Assembly (NCBI RefSeq): GCF_003063575.1 | Contig: NZ_NESC01000005.1 | Coordinates: 248,001 to 312,000 of the forward strand | Reading direction: 5' to 3' | Length of the DNA: 64,000 bases | Source of the DNA: Limnohabitans sp. Jir72 | GTDB taxonomy: Bacteria > Pseudomonadota > Gammaproteobacteria > Burkholderiales > Burkholderiaceae_C | Shown: positions 36,101 to 45,412 of the stretch, piece after piece | How positions within the stretch are numbered: position 1 is the first letter of the stretch | Layout: the number at the start of each line of letters is the position of its first letter | Notes under the pieces: model-generated | What the model saw: the letters and a program-made list of their open reading frames with translations, nothing else | Database searches by the model: none | Told to the model about the DNA's origin: nothing | Position numbers and translations under genes: made by a program

Positions 36101-36988
36101 ATGTCTATGAATACCCCCACCACCCTTGACGCCACCCAAGTCGCGCACCTGCGCAGCTGGGAAGGCCGCAGCGAAACGCTCCAAGATGACATCAGTGCCG
36201 CCCCCTTGCGCGGCCAAAGCGCGCTGCTGGACCGCGACGATGCCCACCAAACCGCTGGCAGCGAAGTGCCGCCCCTGTGGCACTGGCTGTACTTCTTGCC
36301 GCAGGCGCGGCAAAGCCAGATCGGGCCCGACGGCCACCCCTTGCGCGGGGGCTTTTTGCCGCCCGTGCCGTTGCCGCGCCGCATGTGGGCCGGTGGCCGC
36401 TTGCAGTGGCAAACCGACAACCCGTTGCGCGTGGGCGACGCCGCGCAAAAGCGCTCGCGCATCGCGTCCGTCAAGCACAAGTCGGGCCGCACGGGTGACC
36501 TGCTGTTTGTCGAAGTCGAGCATGCTTTCCACAATGCCCAGGGCCTGTGCTTGACCGAAACGCACGACATCGTTTACCGCGCAGCCGCTGTGCCCGGCGC
36601 CCCCGAAGTGCCACCTACCGCCGCAGAAACAGGCGCGCCCTGGCAGCGCGAGTTCGTGCCCGATCCGGTGTCGCTGTTTCGCTATTCGGCGCTCACCTTC
36701 AACGGCCACCGCATCCATTACGACCGCAGCTATGTCACGCAAGAAGAAGGCTACCCCGGCCTCATCGTGCACGGCCCGCTGATCGCGACCTTGCTGGTGG
36801 ACCTGGTGCGCAGGCAAGTGCCTGAGGCGCGTGTCGCCTCGTTCCAGTTCCGCGCCGTGCGCCCCACGTTTGATCTGCACCCTTTCCGGCTGAACGGGCG
36901 GCCGTCTGCCGACGGTAAAACCATAGACCTTTGTGCCTGCGACCACGAAGGCTGGCTCACCATGCAGGCGCAAGCCACGCTGGCCTGA
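36101..36988 (+). CDS. Double hot-dog hydratase, mesaconyl-C4-CoA/itaconyl-CoA hydratase-like
   Basis: 295 residues; ATG 36101 or 36107. Two hot-dog domains of the HTD2-like/FAS1-like dehydratase group, with the typical region FNGHRIHYDRSYVTQEEGYPGLIVHGPLIATLL split across residues about 204-236. Members hydrate mesaconyl-C4-CoA or itaconyl-CoA to citramalyl-CoA. The CitE-like lyase 4.6 kb downstream on the same strand supports this. Exact substrate not proven. Confidence 0.82.
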   Translation: MSMNTPTTLDATQVAHLRSWEGRSETLQDDISAAPLRGQSALLDRDDAHQTAGSEVPPLWHWLYFLPQARQSQIGPDGHPLRGGFLPPVPLPRRMWAGGRLQWQTDNPLRVGDAAQKRSRIASVKHKSGRTGDLLFVEVEHAFHNAQGLCLTETHDIVYRAAAVPGAPEVPPTAAETGAPWQREFVPDPVSLFRYSALTFNGHRIHYDRSYVTQEEGYPGLIVHGPLIATLLVDLVRRQVPEARVASFQFRAVRPTFDLHPFRLNGRPSADGKTIDLCACDHEGWLTMQAQATLA

Positions 36989-37033
36989 AGCTGCACGCGC
37001 ATCTATTTTTGACAACCCATTTCCATCACCACC

Positions 37034-38191
37034 ATGCACGCACCCGACCAATACCAGGATATCCGCGACGCCGTGCGCGACCTCTGCGCCCAGTTCCCTG
37101 ACGAATACCACCGCAAGGTCGACGAAAAACGCGCCTACCCCGAAGAATTTGTCGATGCGCTGACCAAGGCCGGTTGGATGGCTGCGCTGATCCCGCAGCA
37201 ATACGGCGGCTCGGGCCTGAGCATGTCCGAAGCCTCGGTCATCATGGAAGAGATCAACCGCTCCGGTGGCAACTCGGGCGCTTGCCACGGCCAGATGTAC
37301 GTGATGAATTCCATCGTGCGCAGCGGCTCTGACGCGCAGAAAAACACGCTCTTGCCCAAGATCGCCACGGGCGAGTTGCGCATCCAGTCCATGGGCGTGA
37401 CCGAGCCCACCACGGGATCGGACACCACCAAGCTCAAAACCACCGCCGTCAAAAAAGACGGCCGCTGGGTCATCAACGGCCAGAAGGTCTGGATCTCGCG
37501 CATCCAGCACAGCGACTTGATGATTTTGTTGGCCCGCACCACGCCCGCTGACCAGGTGAAAAAACGCTCAGAAGGTTTGTCGTGTTTCCTGATCGACCTC
37601 AAGCAAGCGATTGGCAACGGCCTCACCGTGCGCCCCATCCTGAACATGGTCAACCACGAGACCAACGAGCTGTTTTTTGACAACCTTGAAATCCCCGAAG
37701 ACGCGCTGCTGGGCGAAGAAGGCAAGGGCTTCAAAACCCTGCTCGACGGCCTGAATGCCGAGCGCACTTTGATCGCCGCCGAGTGCATTGGCGACGGCTA
37801 TTGGTTCATCGACCGTGCCAGCAAATACGCCAACGAGCGCGTGGTGTTTGGCCGCCCCATTGGCCAAAACCAGGGCGTGCAGTTCCCGATTGCCGACGCC
37901 TTCATCGAGCTGGAAGCGGCCAACCTGATGCGTTGGAAGGCCTGCGAAAAAATCGACGCCATGCAAAACGCCGGGGCCGAAGCCAACATGGCCAAGTACC
38001 TCGCGGCCAAGGCCAGTTGGGAAGCGGCCAACGTTTGCTTGCAAACGCACGGTGGTTTTGGTTTTGCCTGCGAGTACGACATCGAGCGCAAGTTCCGCGA
38101 GACGCGCTTGTACCAAGTCGCTCCGGTCTCGACCAACATGATCTTCAGCTACGTGGCCGAGCACATCCTCGGGCTGCCCCGTTCGTTTTAA
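37034..38191 (+). CDS. Acyl-CoA dehydrogenase with relocated catalytic base
   Basis: 385 residues. The FAD/acyl-CoA dehydrogenase fold is clear (VTEPTTGSDTTKLKTTA, GGFGFACEYDIERKFRE). The usual C-terminal base in YEGT is absent: residues 360-370 read YQVAPVSTNMI. A Glu is present at position 243 in LNAERTLIAAE, the helix-G place used by isovaleryl- and long-chain acyl-CoA dehydrogenases. A branched substrate such as methylsuccinyl-CoA is therefore plausible. Followed by the REP array. Confidence 0.9.
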   Translation: MHAPDQYQDIRDAVRDLCAQFPDEYHRKVDEKRAYPEEFVDALTKAGWMAALIPQQYGGSGLSMSEASVIMEEINRSGGNSGACHGQMYVMNSIVRSGSDAQKNTLLPKIATGELRIQSMGVTEPTTGSDTTKLKTTAVKKDGRWVINGQKVWISRIQHSDLMILLARTTPADQVKKRSEGLSCFLIDLKQAIGNGLTVRPILNMVNHETNELFFDNLEIPEDALLGEEGKGFKTLLDGLNAERTLIAAECIGDGYWFIDRASKYANERVVFGRPIGQNQGVQFPIADAFIELEAANLMRWKACEKIDAMQNAGAEANMAKYLAAKASWEAANVCLQTHGGFGFACEYDIERKFRETRLYQVAPVSTNMIFSYVAEHILGLPRSF

Positions 38192-38232
38192 ATACGAGTG
38201 CTTGGCCGATACCGATGAACAACACTGAATTT

Positions 38233-38820
38233 GTAGGAGCCCACCCCGTGGGCGATAGGGCGTGGCACACGCCGTGCAAACCATCGCCCACAGGGGTGGG
38301 CTCCTACGGGTGGCCAGGTGTTCGCAACGTCAATCGCCACCATGCGCGAACAGTGATCCAGCCCTTGGAAGTTTGGCAAGAAAACCGCATGCCGCATCTT
38401 CACGTAGGAGCCCACCCCGTGGGCGATAAGGCGTGGCACACGCCGCGCAAACCATCGCCCACAGGGGTGGGCTCCTACGGGTGGCCAGGTGTTCGCAACG
38501 TCAATTGCCACCATGCGCGAACAGTGATCCAGCCCTTTGAAGTTTGGCAAGAAAACCGCATGCCGCATCTTCATGCAGGAGCCCACCCCGTGGGCGATAA
38601 GGCGTGGCACACGCCGTGCAAACCATCGCCCACAGGGGTGGGCTCCTACGGGTGGCCAGGTGTTCGCAACGTCAATTGCCACCATGCGCGAACAGCGATC
38701 CAGCCCTTTGAAGTTTGGCAAGAAAACCGCATGCCGCATCTTCACGTAGGAGCCCACCCCGTGGGCGATAAGGCGTGGTACACGCCGCGCAAACCATCGC
38801 CCACAGGGGTGGGCTCCTAC
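38233..38820. repeat. Four-copy REP hairpin array, period 171 bp
   Basis: Four 75-bp inverted REP pairs start at 38233, 38404, 38575 and 38746, separated by three nearly identical 96-bp spacers. The third copy has GCAG instead of GTAG. Inside each pair a second small stem (GGCGTG/CACGCC) is kept. The period is a multiple of three, so long artificial reading frames run through both strands. This array fills most of the 697-bp gap 38192-38888. Confidence 0.95.
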
Positions 38821-38888
38821 CGGGACACGCTCACTGGTGTGCAAGAAACGCACTTCACCACATTCCATCATCTTGAGGCTGGATCGAT

Positions 38889-40070
38889 ATGACAAGACCT
38901 CTGGACGGCATCACCGTCGTCTCTCTCGAACACGCGATCGCCGCGCCTTTTTGTACGCGGCAACTGGCGGACTTGGGCGCACGCGTCATCAAGGTCGAGC
39001 GCCCCGGCGCGGGCGACTTTGCGCGGGCTTATGACACGCGGGTGCGCGGCCAGGCCTCGCACTTTGTGTGGACCAACCGTTCCAAAGAAAGCCTCACGCT
39101 CGACCTCAAAAACCCCGAGGCCATGGCCGTGCTGCGCGAGCTGCTCAAAGACGCTGACGTGCTGGTGCAAAACCTCGCGCCCGGCGCGGCCGCCCGCATG
39201 GGCCTGTCGTTTGAAGCCCTCAGCGCCACGCACCCCAAACTCATTGTTTGCGACATCTCAGGCTATGGCGAAGACGGTCCCTACCGCGACAAAAAAGCCT
39301 ATGACCTCTTGATCCAGAGTGAAGCGGGTTTGTTGTCGATCACCGGCACGCCCGAGGCGCCGTCCAAGGCGGGCAACTCCATGGCCGACATCGCGGCGGG
39401 CATGTACGCCTACACCAACATCCTGTCGGCCCTGCTGCTGCGCGGCAAGACCGGCCAGGGCAGCCACATCGACGTGTCCATGCTAGAAGCTTTGGGCGAG
39501 TGGATGGGCTACCCGCTGTACTACGCCTTTGAAGGCGCAGCGCCGCCACCGCGCACGGCCGCGTCGCACGCCAGCATCTACCCCTATGGCCCGTTTGCGG
39601 CGGGCGACGGCGGCACCGTGATGCTGGGCCTGCAAAACGAGCGCGAGTGGAAAGTGTTTTGCGAGGTGGTGCTGGGCGATGCGGCTTTGGCCAGCGATGC
39701 GCGCTTTTGCACCAACGCCCTGCGCAACGCCCACCGCGCCGAGTTGCAGCAACTGATTTTGGGTGTCTTTGCGGCCATGAACACGGCCGAGGTCGAAGCG
39801 CGCTTGGACCAAGCGCAAATCGCCAACGCCCGCATGAACGACATGGCCGGTGTTTGGGCTCACCCGCAGCTCAAAGCTCGCCAACGCTGGCAACAGGTGG
39901 GCTCACCTGCGGGCGACATCCCCGCCCTGCTGCCGCCCGGGCGCAACAACCGATACGACTACCGCATGGACCCCGTGCCCGCCGTGGGCGAGCACACCGA
40001 GGCCATCTTGCGCGAGCTGGGTCTGGACGAGGCGGCGGTGCAGGCGCTGCGGAACAAGCAGGCCATATGA
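38889..40070 (+). CDS. Class III CoA-transferase (CaiB/BaiF family)
   Basis: 393 residues. Conserved N-terminal LDGITVVSLEHAIAAPF, catalytic aspartate D167 in GNSMADIAAG, and GQGSHIDVSMLEAL. Transfers CoA between a donor such as succinyl-CoA and a carboxylate. With the hydratase, MmgE/PrpD and CitE neighbours, an itaconate, mesaconate or citramalate acceptor is a reasonable guess. Confidence 0.9.
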   Translation: MTRPLDGITVVSLEHAIAAPFCTRQLADLGARVIKVERPGAGDFARAYDTRVRGQASHFVWTNRSKESLTLDLKNPEAMAVLRELLKDADVLVQNLAPGAAARMGLSFEALSATHPKLIVCDISGYGEDGPYRDKKAYDLLIQSEAGLLSITGTPEAPSKAGNSMADIAAGMYAYTNILSALLLRGKTGQGSHIDVSMLEALGEWMGYPLYYAFEGAAPPPRTAASHASIYPYGPFAAGDGGTVMLGLQNEREWKVFCEVVLGDAALASDARFCTNALRNAHRAELQQLILGVFAAMNTAEVEARLDQAQIANARMNDMAGVWAHPQLKARQRWQQVGSPAGDIPALLPPGRNNRYDYRMDPVPAVGEHTEAILRELGLDEAAVQALRNKQAI

Positions 40071-40134
40071 ACCGTGAATTTTTATCGATCCGGTCCTTTG
40101 CAGACTTGAGCCGCAGGTCAGGCATGGATTTTTT

Positions 40135-40223
40135 GTAGGAGCCCACCCCGTGGGCGATGGTGTGCAGGGCGATGCTGTTGAGTGCATGTTCCACGCCCAT
40201 CGCCCACAGGGGTGGGCTCCTAC
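40135..40223. repeat. REP element pair
   Basis: Inverted pair of the main family with a longer spacer (about 40 bp), between the CoA-transferase and MmgE/PrpD genes. The right unit ends 31 bp before the next start codon, so it would form a hairpin in the leader of the MmgE/PrpD message. Confidence 0.9.
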
Positions 40224-40253
40224 AGGAACTTGAACGAAAACAAAGGAGAGAAC

Positions 40254-41606
40254 ATGACATCCAACACCGCCCAACTCGCGGCCTTTGCCGCAGGGCTGCG
40301 CTTCGAGGACATCCCTGCGCCCGTGGTGAGCAAGATCGAAGACCTGCTGGTCGACTGGTTTGGCTCGGCCGTGGCCGGGCACGGCACGCGCCCGGTGGAA
40401 AGCATCACGCGTTTTGCCCAAGCCATGGGCCCTGCACAAGGCCCGTCTGAAGTCATCATCAACGGCGCACGCACCACGCCCTATTTGGCCGCCATGGCCA
40501 ACGCCGCTGCCTCGCATGTGGCCGAGCAAGACGATGTGCACAACGGCTCGGTGTTCCACCCGGCCACGGTGGTTTTTCCACCCGCTGTGGCGGTGGCCCA
40601 AGCCCTGGGCGCGAGCGGCAAACAACTGCTGGCCGCATCGGTGGTCGGCTACGAAGTCGGCATCCGTGTGGGTGAATTTTTGGGGCGCTCGCACTACCGC
40701 GTGTTCCACACCACGGGCACCGCAGGCACGCTGGCCGCAGCAGCGGCCGTGGGCCACCTGTTGGGCCTGAACGCGCAGCAAATGCAGCACGCGCTGGGCT
40801 CGGCCGGCACGCAGTCGGCAGGCCTGTGGGAGTTCTTGCGCACCGCCGCCGACAGCAAGCAGCTGCACACCGCCCACGCGGCCGCTGCGGGCCTCATGTC
40901 AGCCTACTTGGCCAAAGACGGTTTCACGGGCGCGGCAGAAATTCTGGAAGGCCCGCAGGGCATGGCCGTGGGCATGTCGAGCGACGCCGACCCGAGTCGC
41001 CTGGTGGACGGCTTGGGCACGCGCTGGGCCACGGCCGAGACCTCGTTCAAGTACCACGCCAGCTGCCGCCACACCCACCCGGCGGCCGATGCGCTGCTGC
41101 ACGTCATGCAATCCAACGGCCTCAAGCTCGATGACCTGGCCCAAGTGGTGACCCATGTGCACCAAGGCGCGATCGACGTGCTGGGCCCGGTGGTGCAACC
41201 CACCACGGTGCACCAGAGCAAGTTCTCGATGGGCACGGTGCTGGCCCTGGTGGCGCAACATGGCCATGCGGGCCTGACCGAATTCGACCGCGACTTTTTG
41301 AGCCAACAAACGCAGGCGCTGCGCGACAAGGTCACGATGGCGCTCGACGCCGAAGTGGACAGCGCCTACCCCAAGCGCTGGATCGGCAAAGTCACGGTCA
41401 CCACCACCGACGGCCGCGTGCTGCACGGCCGCGTGGACGAGCCCAAGGGCGATCCGGGCAACACGCTCTCGCGTCAGGAGATCACCGACAAGGCCCTGCG
41501 CTTGGCCGCCTTCAGCGGCGGTGCCACGCCTGAGGCCATGCGCCAAAGCGTGGACGCGCTCTGGCAAGTGGCCACTTGGCCCAAGGTCGGCGCTTTGTTG
41601 TCATGA
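40254..41606 (+). CDS. MmgE/PrpD family protein
   Basis: 450 residues from ATG 40254 with AAAGGAGA upstream. Family of 2-methylcitrate dehydratase and cis-aconitate decarboxylase. Motifs seen: DWFGSAVAGHGTRPVE, HVAEQDDVHNGSVFHPATVV, FKYHASCRHTHPAADAL, KFSMGTVLAL. Depending on the member it dehydrates, decarboxylates or isomerises tricarboxylic or C5 acids. Its stop overlaps the CitE-like start (ATGA), so the two act in one pathway. Confidence 0.87.
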   Translation: MTSNTAQLAAFAAGLRFEDIPAPVVSKIEDLLVDWFGSAVAGHGTRPVESITRFAQAMGPAQGPSEVIINGARTTPYLAAMANAAASHVAEQDDVHNGSVFHPATVVFPPAVAVAQALGASGKQLLAASVVGYEVGIRVGEFLGRSHYRVFHTTGTAGTLAAAAAVGHLLGLNAQQMQHALGSAGTQSAGLWEFLRTAADSKQLHTAHAAAAGLMSAYLAKDGFTGAAEILEGPQGMAVGMSSDADPSRLVDGLGTRWATAETSFKYHASCRHTHPAADALLHVMQSNGLKLDDLAQVVTHVHQGAIDVLGPVVQPTTVHQSKFSMGTVLALVAQHGHAGLTEFDRDFLSQQTQALRDKVTMALDAEVDSAYPKRWIGKVTVTTTDGRVLHGRVDEPKGDPGNTLSRQEITDKALRLAAFSGGATPEAMRQSVDALWQVATWPKVGALLS

Positions 41607-42511
41607 GCGGGCCAGTGTCTGCACAAGAAGCCGCCCAGGCTCCCACCCACGGGCTGCCATCGCCGCTGGCACAGGCACAGTCATCGGCACTTGCACTGGC
41701 GCGCAGTTTTTTGTTTGTGCCCGGCAACCGCCCTGAGCGCTTTGCCAAGGCCTTGGCCAGCGGTGCCGATGCGGTGATCATCGACCTCGAAGACGCGGTG
41801 CCGCTGGACGCCAAAGATGCGGCACGCACGGCACTGCGCAATGCTTGGACTGCCTTTGACGCGGCCGAACGTGCACGCCTCTTGGTGCGCGTGAACCCGG
41901 CCGGCACGCCCTGGCACGCTGCCGACTTGGCGGCACTGGGCAGCTTGCCAGGCCTGGGCGCGCTCATGCTGCCCAAGGCCGAAAACGCACAGCAAGTCGA
42001 ACACGCTTTCATGGCCAGCGGTGTGCCGGTCTTGCCTTTGATTGAAAGCGCCGAAGGCGTGGGGCAGATGGACGCCATGGCCCGTGCACCAGGCGTCTTG
42101 CGTTTGGGACTTGGGCACATTGATTTGCAGGTGGATCTGAGCATGAGCTGCGGACCCGATGAAGCCGAACTCGCCCCCATCCGTGTGGCGCTGGTCGTGG
42201 CCTCGCGCCGTGCGGGCCTGCCCGCCCCGGTGGACGGCGTGACCACCGCCACCATCGACGCCGATGTGCTGGCCCGCGACGCGCAGCGCAGCCGCCGTTT
42301 TGGCTTTGCCGCCAAGCTGTGCATCCACCCCGCGCAAGTGGCGGGCGTGCACCAGGCCCTGGCCCCGACCGAACCCGAATGCGCTTGGGCCGAGCGCGTG
42401 CTGGCTGCCGAGGTGCAGGCCCAAGGCGGCGCGTTCAGCGTGGACGGCAAGATGGTCGACCCGCCTGTGTTGCTGCTGGCGCGTCAGATTTTGCAATTAC
42501 GGGAGCGTTGA
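41603..42511 (+). CDS. CitE-like CoA-ester lyase (HpcH/HpaI family)
   Basis: 302 residues. Magnesium-dependent TIM-barrel lyase: RSFLFVPGNRPERF, VIIDLEDAVPLDAKDAAR, MLPKAENAQQV, LPLIESAEGV, LGLGHIDLQVDLS and KLCIHPAQV are all present. Members cleave malyl-, methylmalyl- or citramalyl-CoA. Together with the hydratase at 36.1 kb, cleavage of citramalyl-CoA to pyruvate and acetyl-CoA is the most economical reading. Confidence 0.9.
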   Translation: MSGPVSAQEAAQAPTHGLPSPLAQAQSSALALARSFLFVPGNRPERFAKALASGADAVIIDLEDAVPLDAKDAARTALRNAWTAFDAAERARLLVRVNPAGTPWHAADLAALGSLPGLGALMLPKAENAQQVEHAFMASGVPVLPLIESAEGVGQMDAMARAPGVLRLGLGHIDLQVDLSMSCGPDEAELAPIRVALVVASRRAGLPAPVDGVTTATIDADVLARDAQRSRRFGFAAKLCIHPAQVAGVHQALAPTEPECAWAERVLAAEVQAQGGAFSVDGKMVDPPVLLLARQILQLRER

Positions 42512-42568
42512 CGGTTTGATTAGATGACAGCGTGCTGAATTTACAGCCTGTTCCGAACGGTAACAACG

Positions 42569-42598
42569 CATCCGTATTCATCCGTATTCATCCGTATT
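42569..42598. repeat. Three tandem copies of a 10-bp repeat
   Basis: CATCCGTATT occurs three times head to tail at 42569, 42579 and 42589, just past the end of the AlbA-like gene and downstream of citE-like. A slippage repeat or a protein-binding array marking the left edge of the accessory island. Confidence 0.8.
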
Positions 42599-42604
42599 TA
42601 TGGA

Positions 42605-44290
42605 TCAAACTTGAGATGGCAGGACAAATTCGGAATATCTTGAAGCCTTTCCAGTGCCTTGTAATGTGAGTTTTTGAGACTCAACCAAGCGTCGCAGTAG
42701 TGCCTTGGTTTGCCCCTCTGTCAACCGACACAAGTCCATCACTTCGCCCCGTTTGATCTGACCGTGTTGTCGGATGTAGCTCAACACCATTTGTTCGTGC
42801 TGAATCGGCCCAAACCCCACTTGGCGCGTATAAGCCGCTTTGTCGCTCACCACGGAGTAGACCGAGGATGACAGTGTGTAGCTGCGTCCTCGGGTGTTGC
42901 CATGTGCCTCGACCAGCCCGGCTTCGGTCAAAGCTTCCAGTGTCCGTTTGGCGTTACCAACATCCCGTTGGATGCGCTGGGCCAAGTCTTCGGCCGAGAG
43001 GCGTTTGATTTCACGCAAAGCCCCCAAAGCAATCAATGAATCAATCGGCAACTCCGATCCGCGCTGATTTTCAATATCGACCACCATGCGCCGAAAAGCC
43101 ATATCGGCAGGCACAGTCGGCAATTGCACAACCACATTGAGCGCATCGGTGCGGCCATAGTCTGGTGCGGGGCGACCAAACTTCAACATGCCACGGTAAA
43201 TGGTGTCCACACCACGACCTGACCGCTCCACCATACCAATGCGCTTCATGGCATCGGCCAAAGCCCGGTTGCGGGGACGCGGCTCGGTCACCAACAAGTT
43301 GGCCAAAGTCACGCCATCCACCAAACCGCCTGGGTTGCTGATCACCAAGGCATCGTTTTCCAGCCGAACATGCACCGCACCAATGCGGTGATAGTCGCGA
43401 TGAATCAGGGCGTTGGCAATCGCTTCACGAAAAGCCGCCATGTCCACCAGCGGCACTGGCACTCTGAAAAGCCCGACCTGCAACTCTTGCTCGGGGTTGT
43501 AGGGACGAAAGTTGGTTTCCAGCCAATCCAGCGCCTTGAGCAATGGATAACGGCGAAATTCATTGAAACGCACAGCTTATTCGGCCAGCACCTGAAACGC
43601 GAACTCATGCGTGGCGACGTGTTGTTGCAACACCGACTCTCGGCCTAGCAAAAGCAAGCCTGTGAGCGTGGGCAAACGGGTGCCATCAGGTAGGCGCTTC
43701 GTGAAACCCAAAGCACCGTCCAGCGCCTCGTCATCCAAGTCAAGCAAGACACGGTCACCGCCATATTTCTGCACCGCCTGGCGCAAGCGTTCGCGCTCCA
43801 GCGGATCAAAGTCGGACAGTGTGCAACCAGCCACAGCTTGTGCGGATATGTCCACCAACCCCAAACTTGATGCACGGCTGATGCGGTCATGAGGCAACAT
43901 GGGCACGCATTCGGGCGTGCCATCGTGTTTGATGCGACGACGCACGTACACACCCGCCTGTGTAGCCACTTCACTTCGTGCTTTAGGCACATGAATGCAG
44001 GCGACCGTCACACCCTGGATGTCCACATGCATCACATCCACTTGAAGTGATGGTGAAGTGCGTGCAGCCACCAGCCCCGCCAGTCCGGTCAACAACAGGT
44101 GATCTGCATGCAAGCCCGTGACCTGTCCATCGTCTTCGACGCCAAGCCAAAGCGTGCCGCCCTCGGTGTTGGCCAGACAAACCAGCGCTTCAACCAGCTC
44201 GGTGTCCGACAAGCGCTTGCGGTCGCTTTTGAATTCAACAGTCAGGGACTCACCAGCAGGTAAGGTCTGTGAATGAATGGGCAAGCTCAT
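42605..44290 (-). pseudogene. AlbA_2/Schlafen-like putative regulator with in-frame stop
   Basis: One reading frame from ATG 44290 to 42605 is interrupted by a single TAA at 43577-43579 (protein context VLAE-stop-AVRFNEFRRYP). Ignoring it, about 561 residues: an AlbA_2 DNA/nucleotide-binding domain (about 10-130, GESLTVEFKSDRK, GGTLWLGVEDDG), a HATPase_c_4-like domain (FREAIANALIHRDYHRIGAV, RSGRGVDTIYRGM) and a C-terminal winged helix. The downstream part has a GTG restart two codons after the stop, so two polypeptides could be made. Defence or regulatory role unknown. Confidence 0.8.
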
Positions 44291-44400
44291 GGTGCAGCCT
44301 CCTTGGTGTTGTCGTTAATGCACATTTCAATCATAGTGCCGTGCAGCCGTCACCCCATTCGCGCCGCAGCTGCCTACTGGCCCACTGGCACAATCCCCCC

Positions 44401-45309
44401 ATGTCTGTTCATTTCGATCTGGTGGATTTGCGTCTGATGGTGCGGGTGGCCGAAGCCAACAGCCTCACCAAAGGGGCTGAGGCTTCGCACATCTCGCTGC
44501 CTGCGGCCAGCACGCGCATCAAAAACCTCGAAGAAAGCATCGGTGCCAAGCTGCTCAACCGCCACAGCCAGGGCGTGACCCTCACGCCACCGGGGCAAGC
44601 TTTTGTGCACCGGGCGCGGCTGGTGCTGGGCCAGATTGAACATCTGCGCGGCGACCTGCAGGAATACGCCAGCGGCATCAAAGGCCACCTGCGCGTGTAC
44701 GCCAACACCACGGCCCTGGGCGAGTTTTTGCCCGAGGTGCTCAAGCGCTACCTGGCCACGCACCCCGATGTGAACATCGATCTGCAAGAAAAACTGTCGA
44801 ACGAAATCGTGCGCGCTGTCATCGACGGCAAGACCGACATCGGCATCGTGGCCGGGTCGGTGCGCACCGAAAGCCTGCAGACCTTGCCATACCGGTCTGA
44901 CAGCCTGGTGCTGGTGGTGCCAGATGGCCATCCCGTGGCCGACCTGCCCAGCATGCCGCTGATCGACGCGCTGGAGTTTGACCATGTGGGCCTGCACGAA
45001 GCCAGCGCCTTGCACGCCTTCCTCAACCGCGAATGCGAGCAACTCAACAAGCCGCTCAAGGTGCGCATCCAGGTCAGCAGCTTCGAGTCGGCCTGCCGCA
45101 TGATCGAAGCCGGTGTGGGCGTGGGCGTGCTGCCCGAATCCGCCGCCCGCCGCCACGCCCGCAGCATGGCCATCCGCTTGGTGCCGCTGTCCGACGCGTG
45201 GGCGCTGCGCTCCATGCAGATTTGCGTGCGCAGCTTGGACGAGCTGCCCAACTTTGCGCGGGACTTGATTGATCTGTTGTCAGAGGATGCGAGGCTGGCG
45301 AGGGGTTGA
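44401..45309 (+). CDS. LysR-family transcriptional regulator
   Basis: 302 residues from ATG 44401. N-terminal winged helix (VDLRLMVRVAEANSLTKGAEASHISLPAASTRIKNLEE) and a periplasmic-binding-protein-like effector domain. Possible regulator of the adjoining CoA-ester genes. The last 275 bp (45025-45299) occur again at 47188-47462, and the C-terminus here is LARG instead of the LAGASS encoded by the second copy. Confidence 0.92.
   Translation: MSVHFDLVDLRLMVRVAEANSLTKGAEASHISLPAASTRIKNLEESIGAKLLNRHSQGVTLTPPGQAFVHRARLVLGQIEHLRGDLQEYASGIKGHLRVYANTTALGEFLPEVLKRYLATHPDVNIDLQEKLSNEIVRAVIDGKTDIGIVAGSVRTESLQTLPYRSDSLVLVVPDGHPVADLPSMPLIDALEFDHVGLHEASALHAFLNRECEQLNKPLKVRIQVSSFESACRMIEAGVGVGVLPESAARRHARSMAIRLVPLSDAWALRSMQICVRSLDELPNFARDLIDLLSEDARLARG
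45025..45299 (+). repeat. Direct repeat, copy A (LysR 3' end)
   Basis: 275 bp, matching 47188-47462 with 6 mismatches by eye, all of them synonymous. The offset is 2163 bp. The segment between the copies (45300-47187) holds a hairpin and a lipoprotein gene of lower GC content. Confidence 0.93.
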
Positions 45310-45365
45310 ATGGTCTGAGTGTTCAGACATCAGATGAAGCTATCGCTTGGAAGGCTTCCTTATAA

Positions 45366-45398
45366 CTGCAGGCAGCCTTACATGAAGGCTGCCTGCAG
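45366..45398. terminator. Perfect 14-bp stem-loop between convergent genes
   Basis: CTGCAGGCAGCCTT pairs with AAGGCTGCCTGCAG around a 5-base loop. It sits between the LysR stop and the lipoprotein stop. No T-run follows, so it may be a processing or factor-dependent terminator. It is absent after copy B of the LysR end and hence belongs to the inserted segment. Confidence 0.7.
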
Positions 45399-45412
45399 GA
45401 CTCATGACACGT

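Noticed and set aside
38233..38820. CRISPR-like appearance of regularly spaced repeats
   Set aside because: Repeats are 75 bp palindromic pairs and the 96-bp spacers are nearly identical, the reverse of a CRISPR array; no cas genes.
38188..38895. Long open frames on both strands across the REP array
   Set aside because: The 171-bp period is a multiple of three, so any stop-free frame repeats. The predicted peptides are only translated hairpins.
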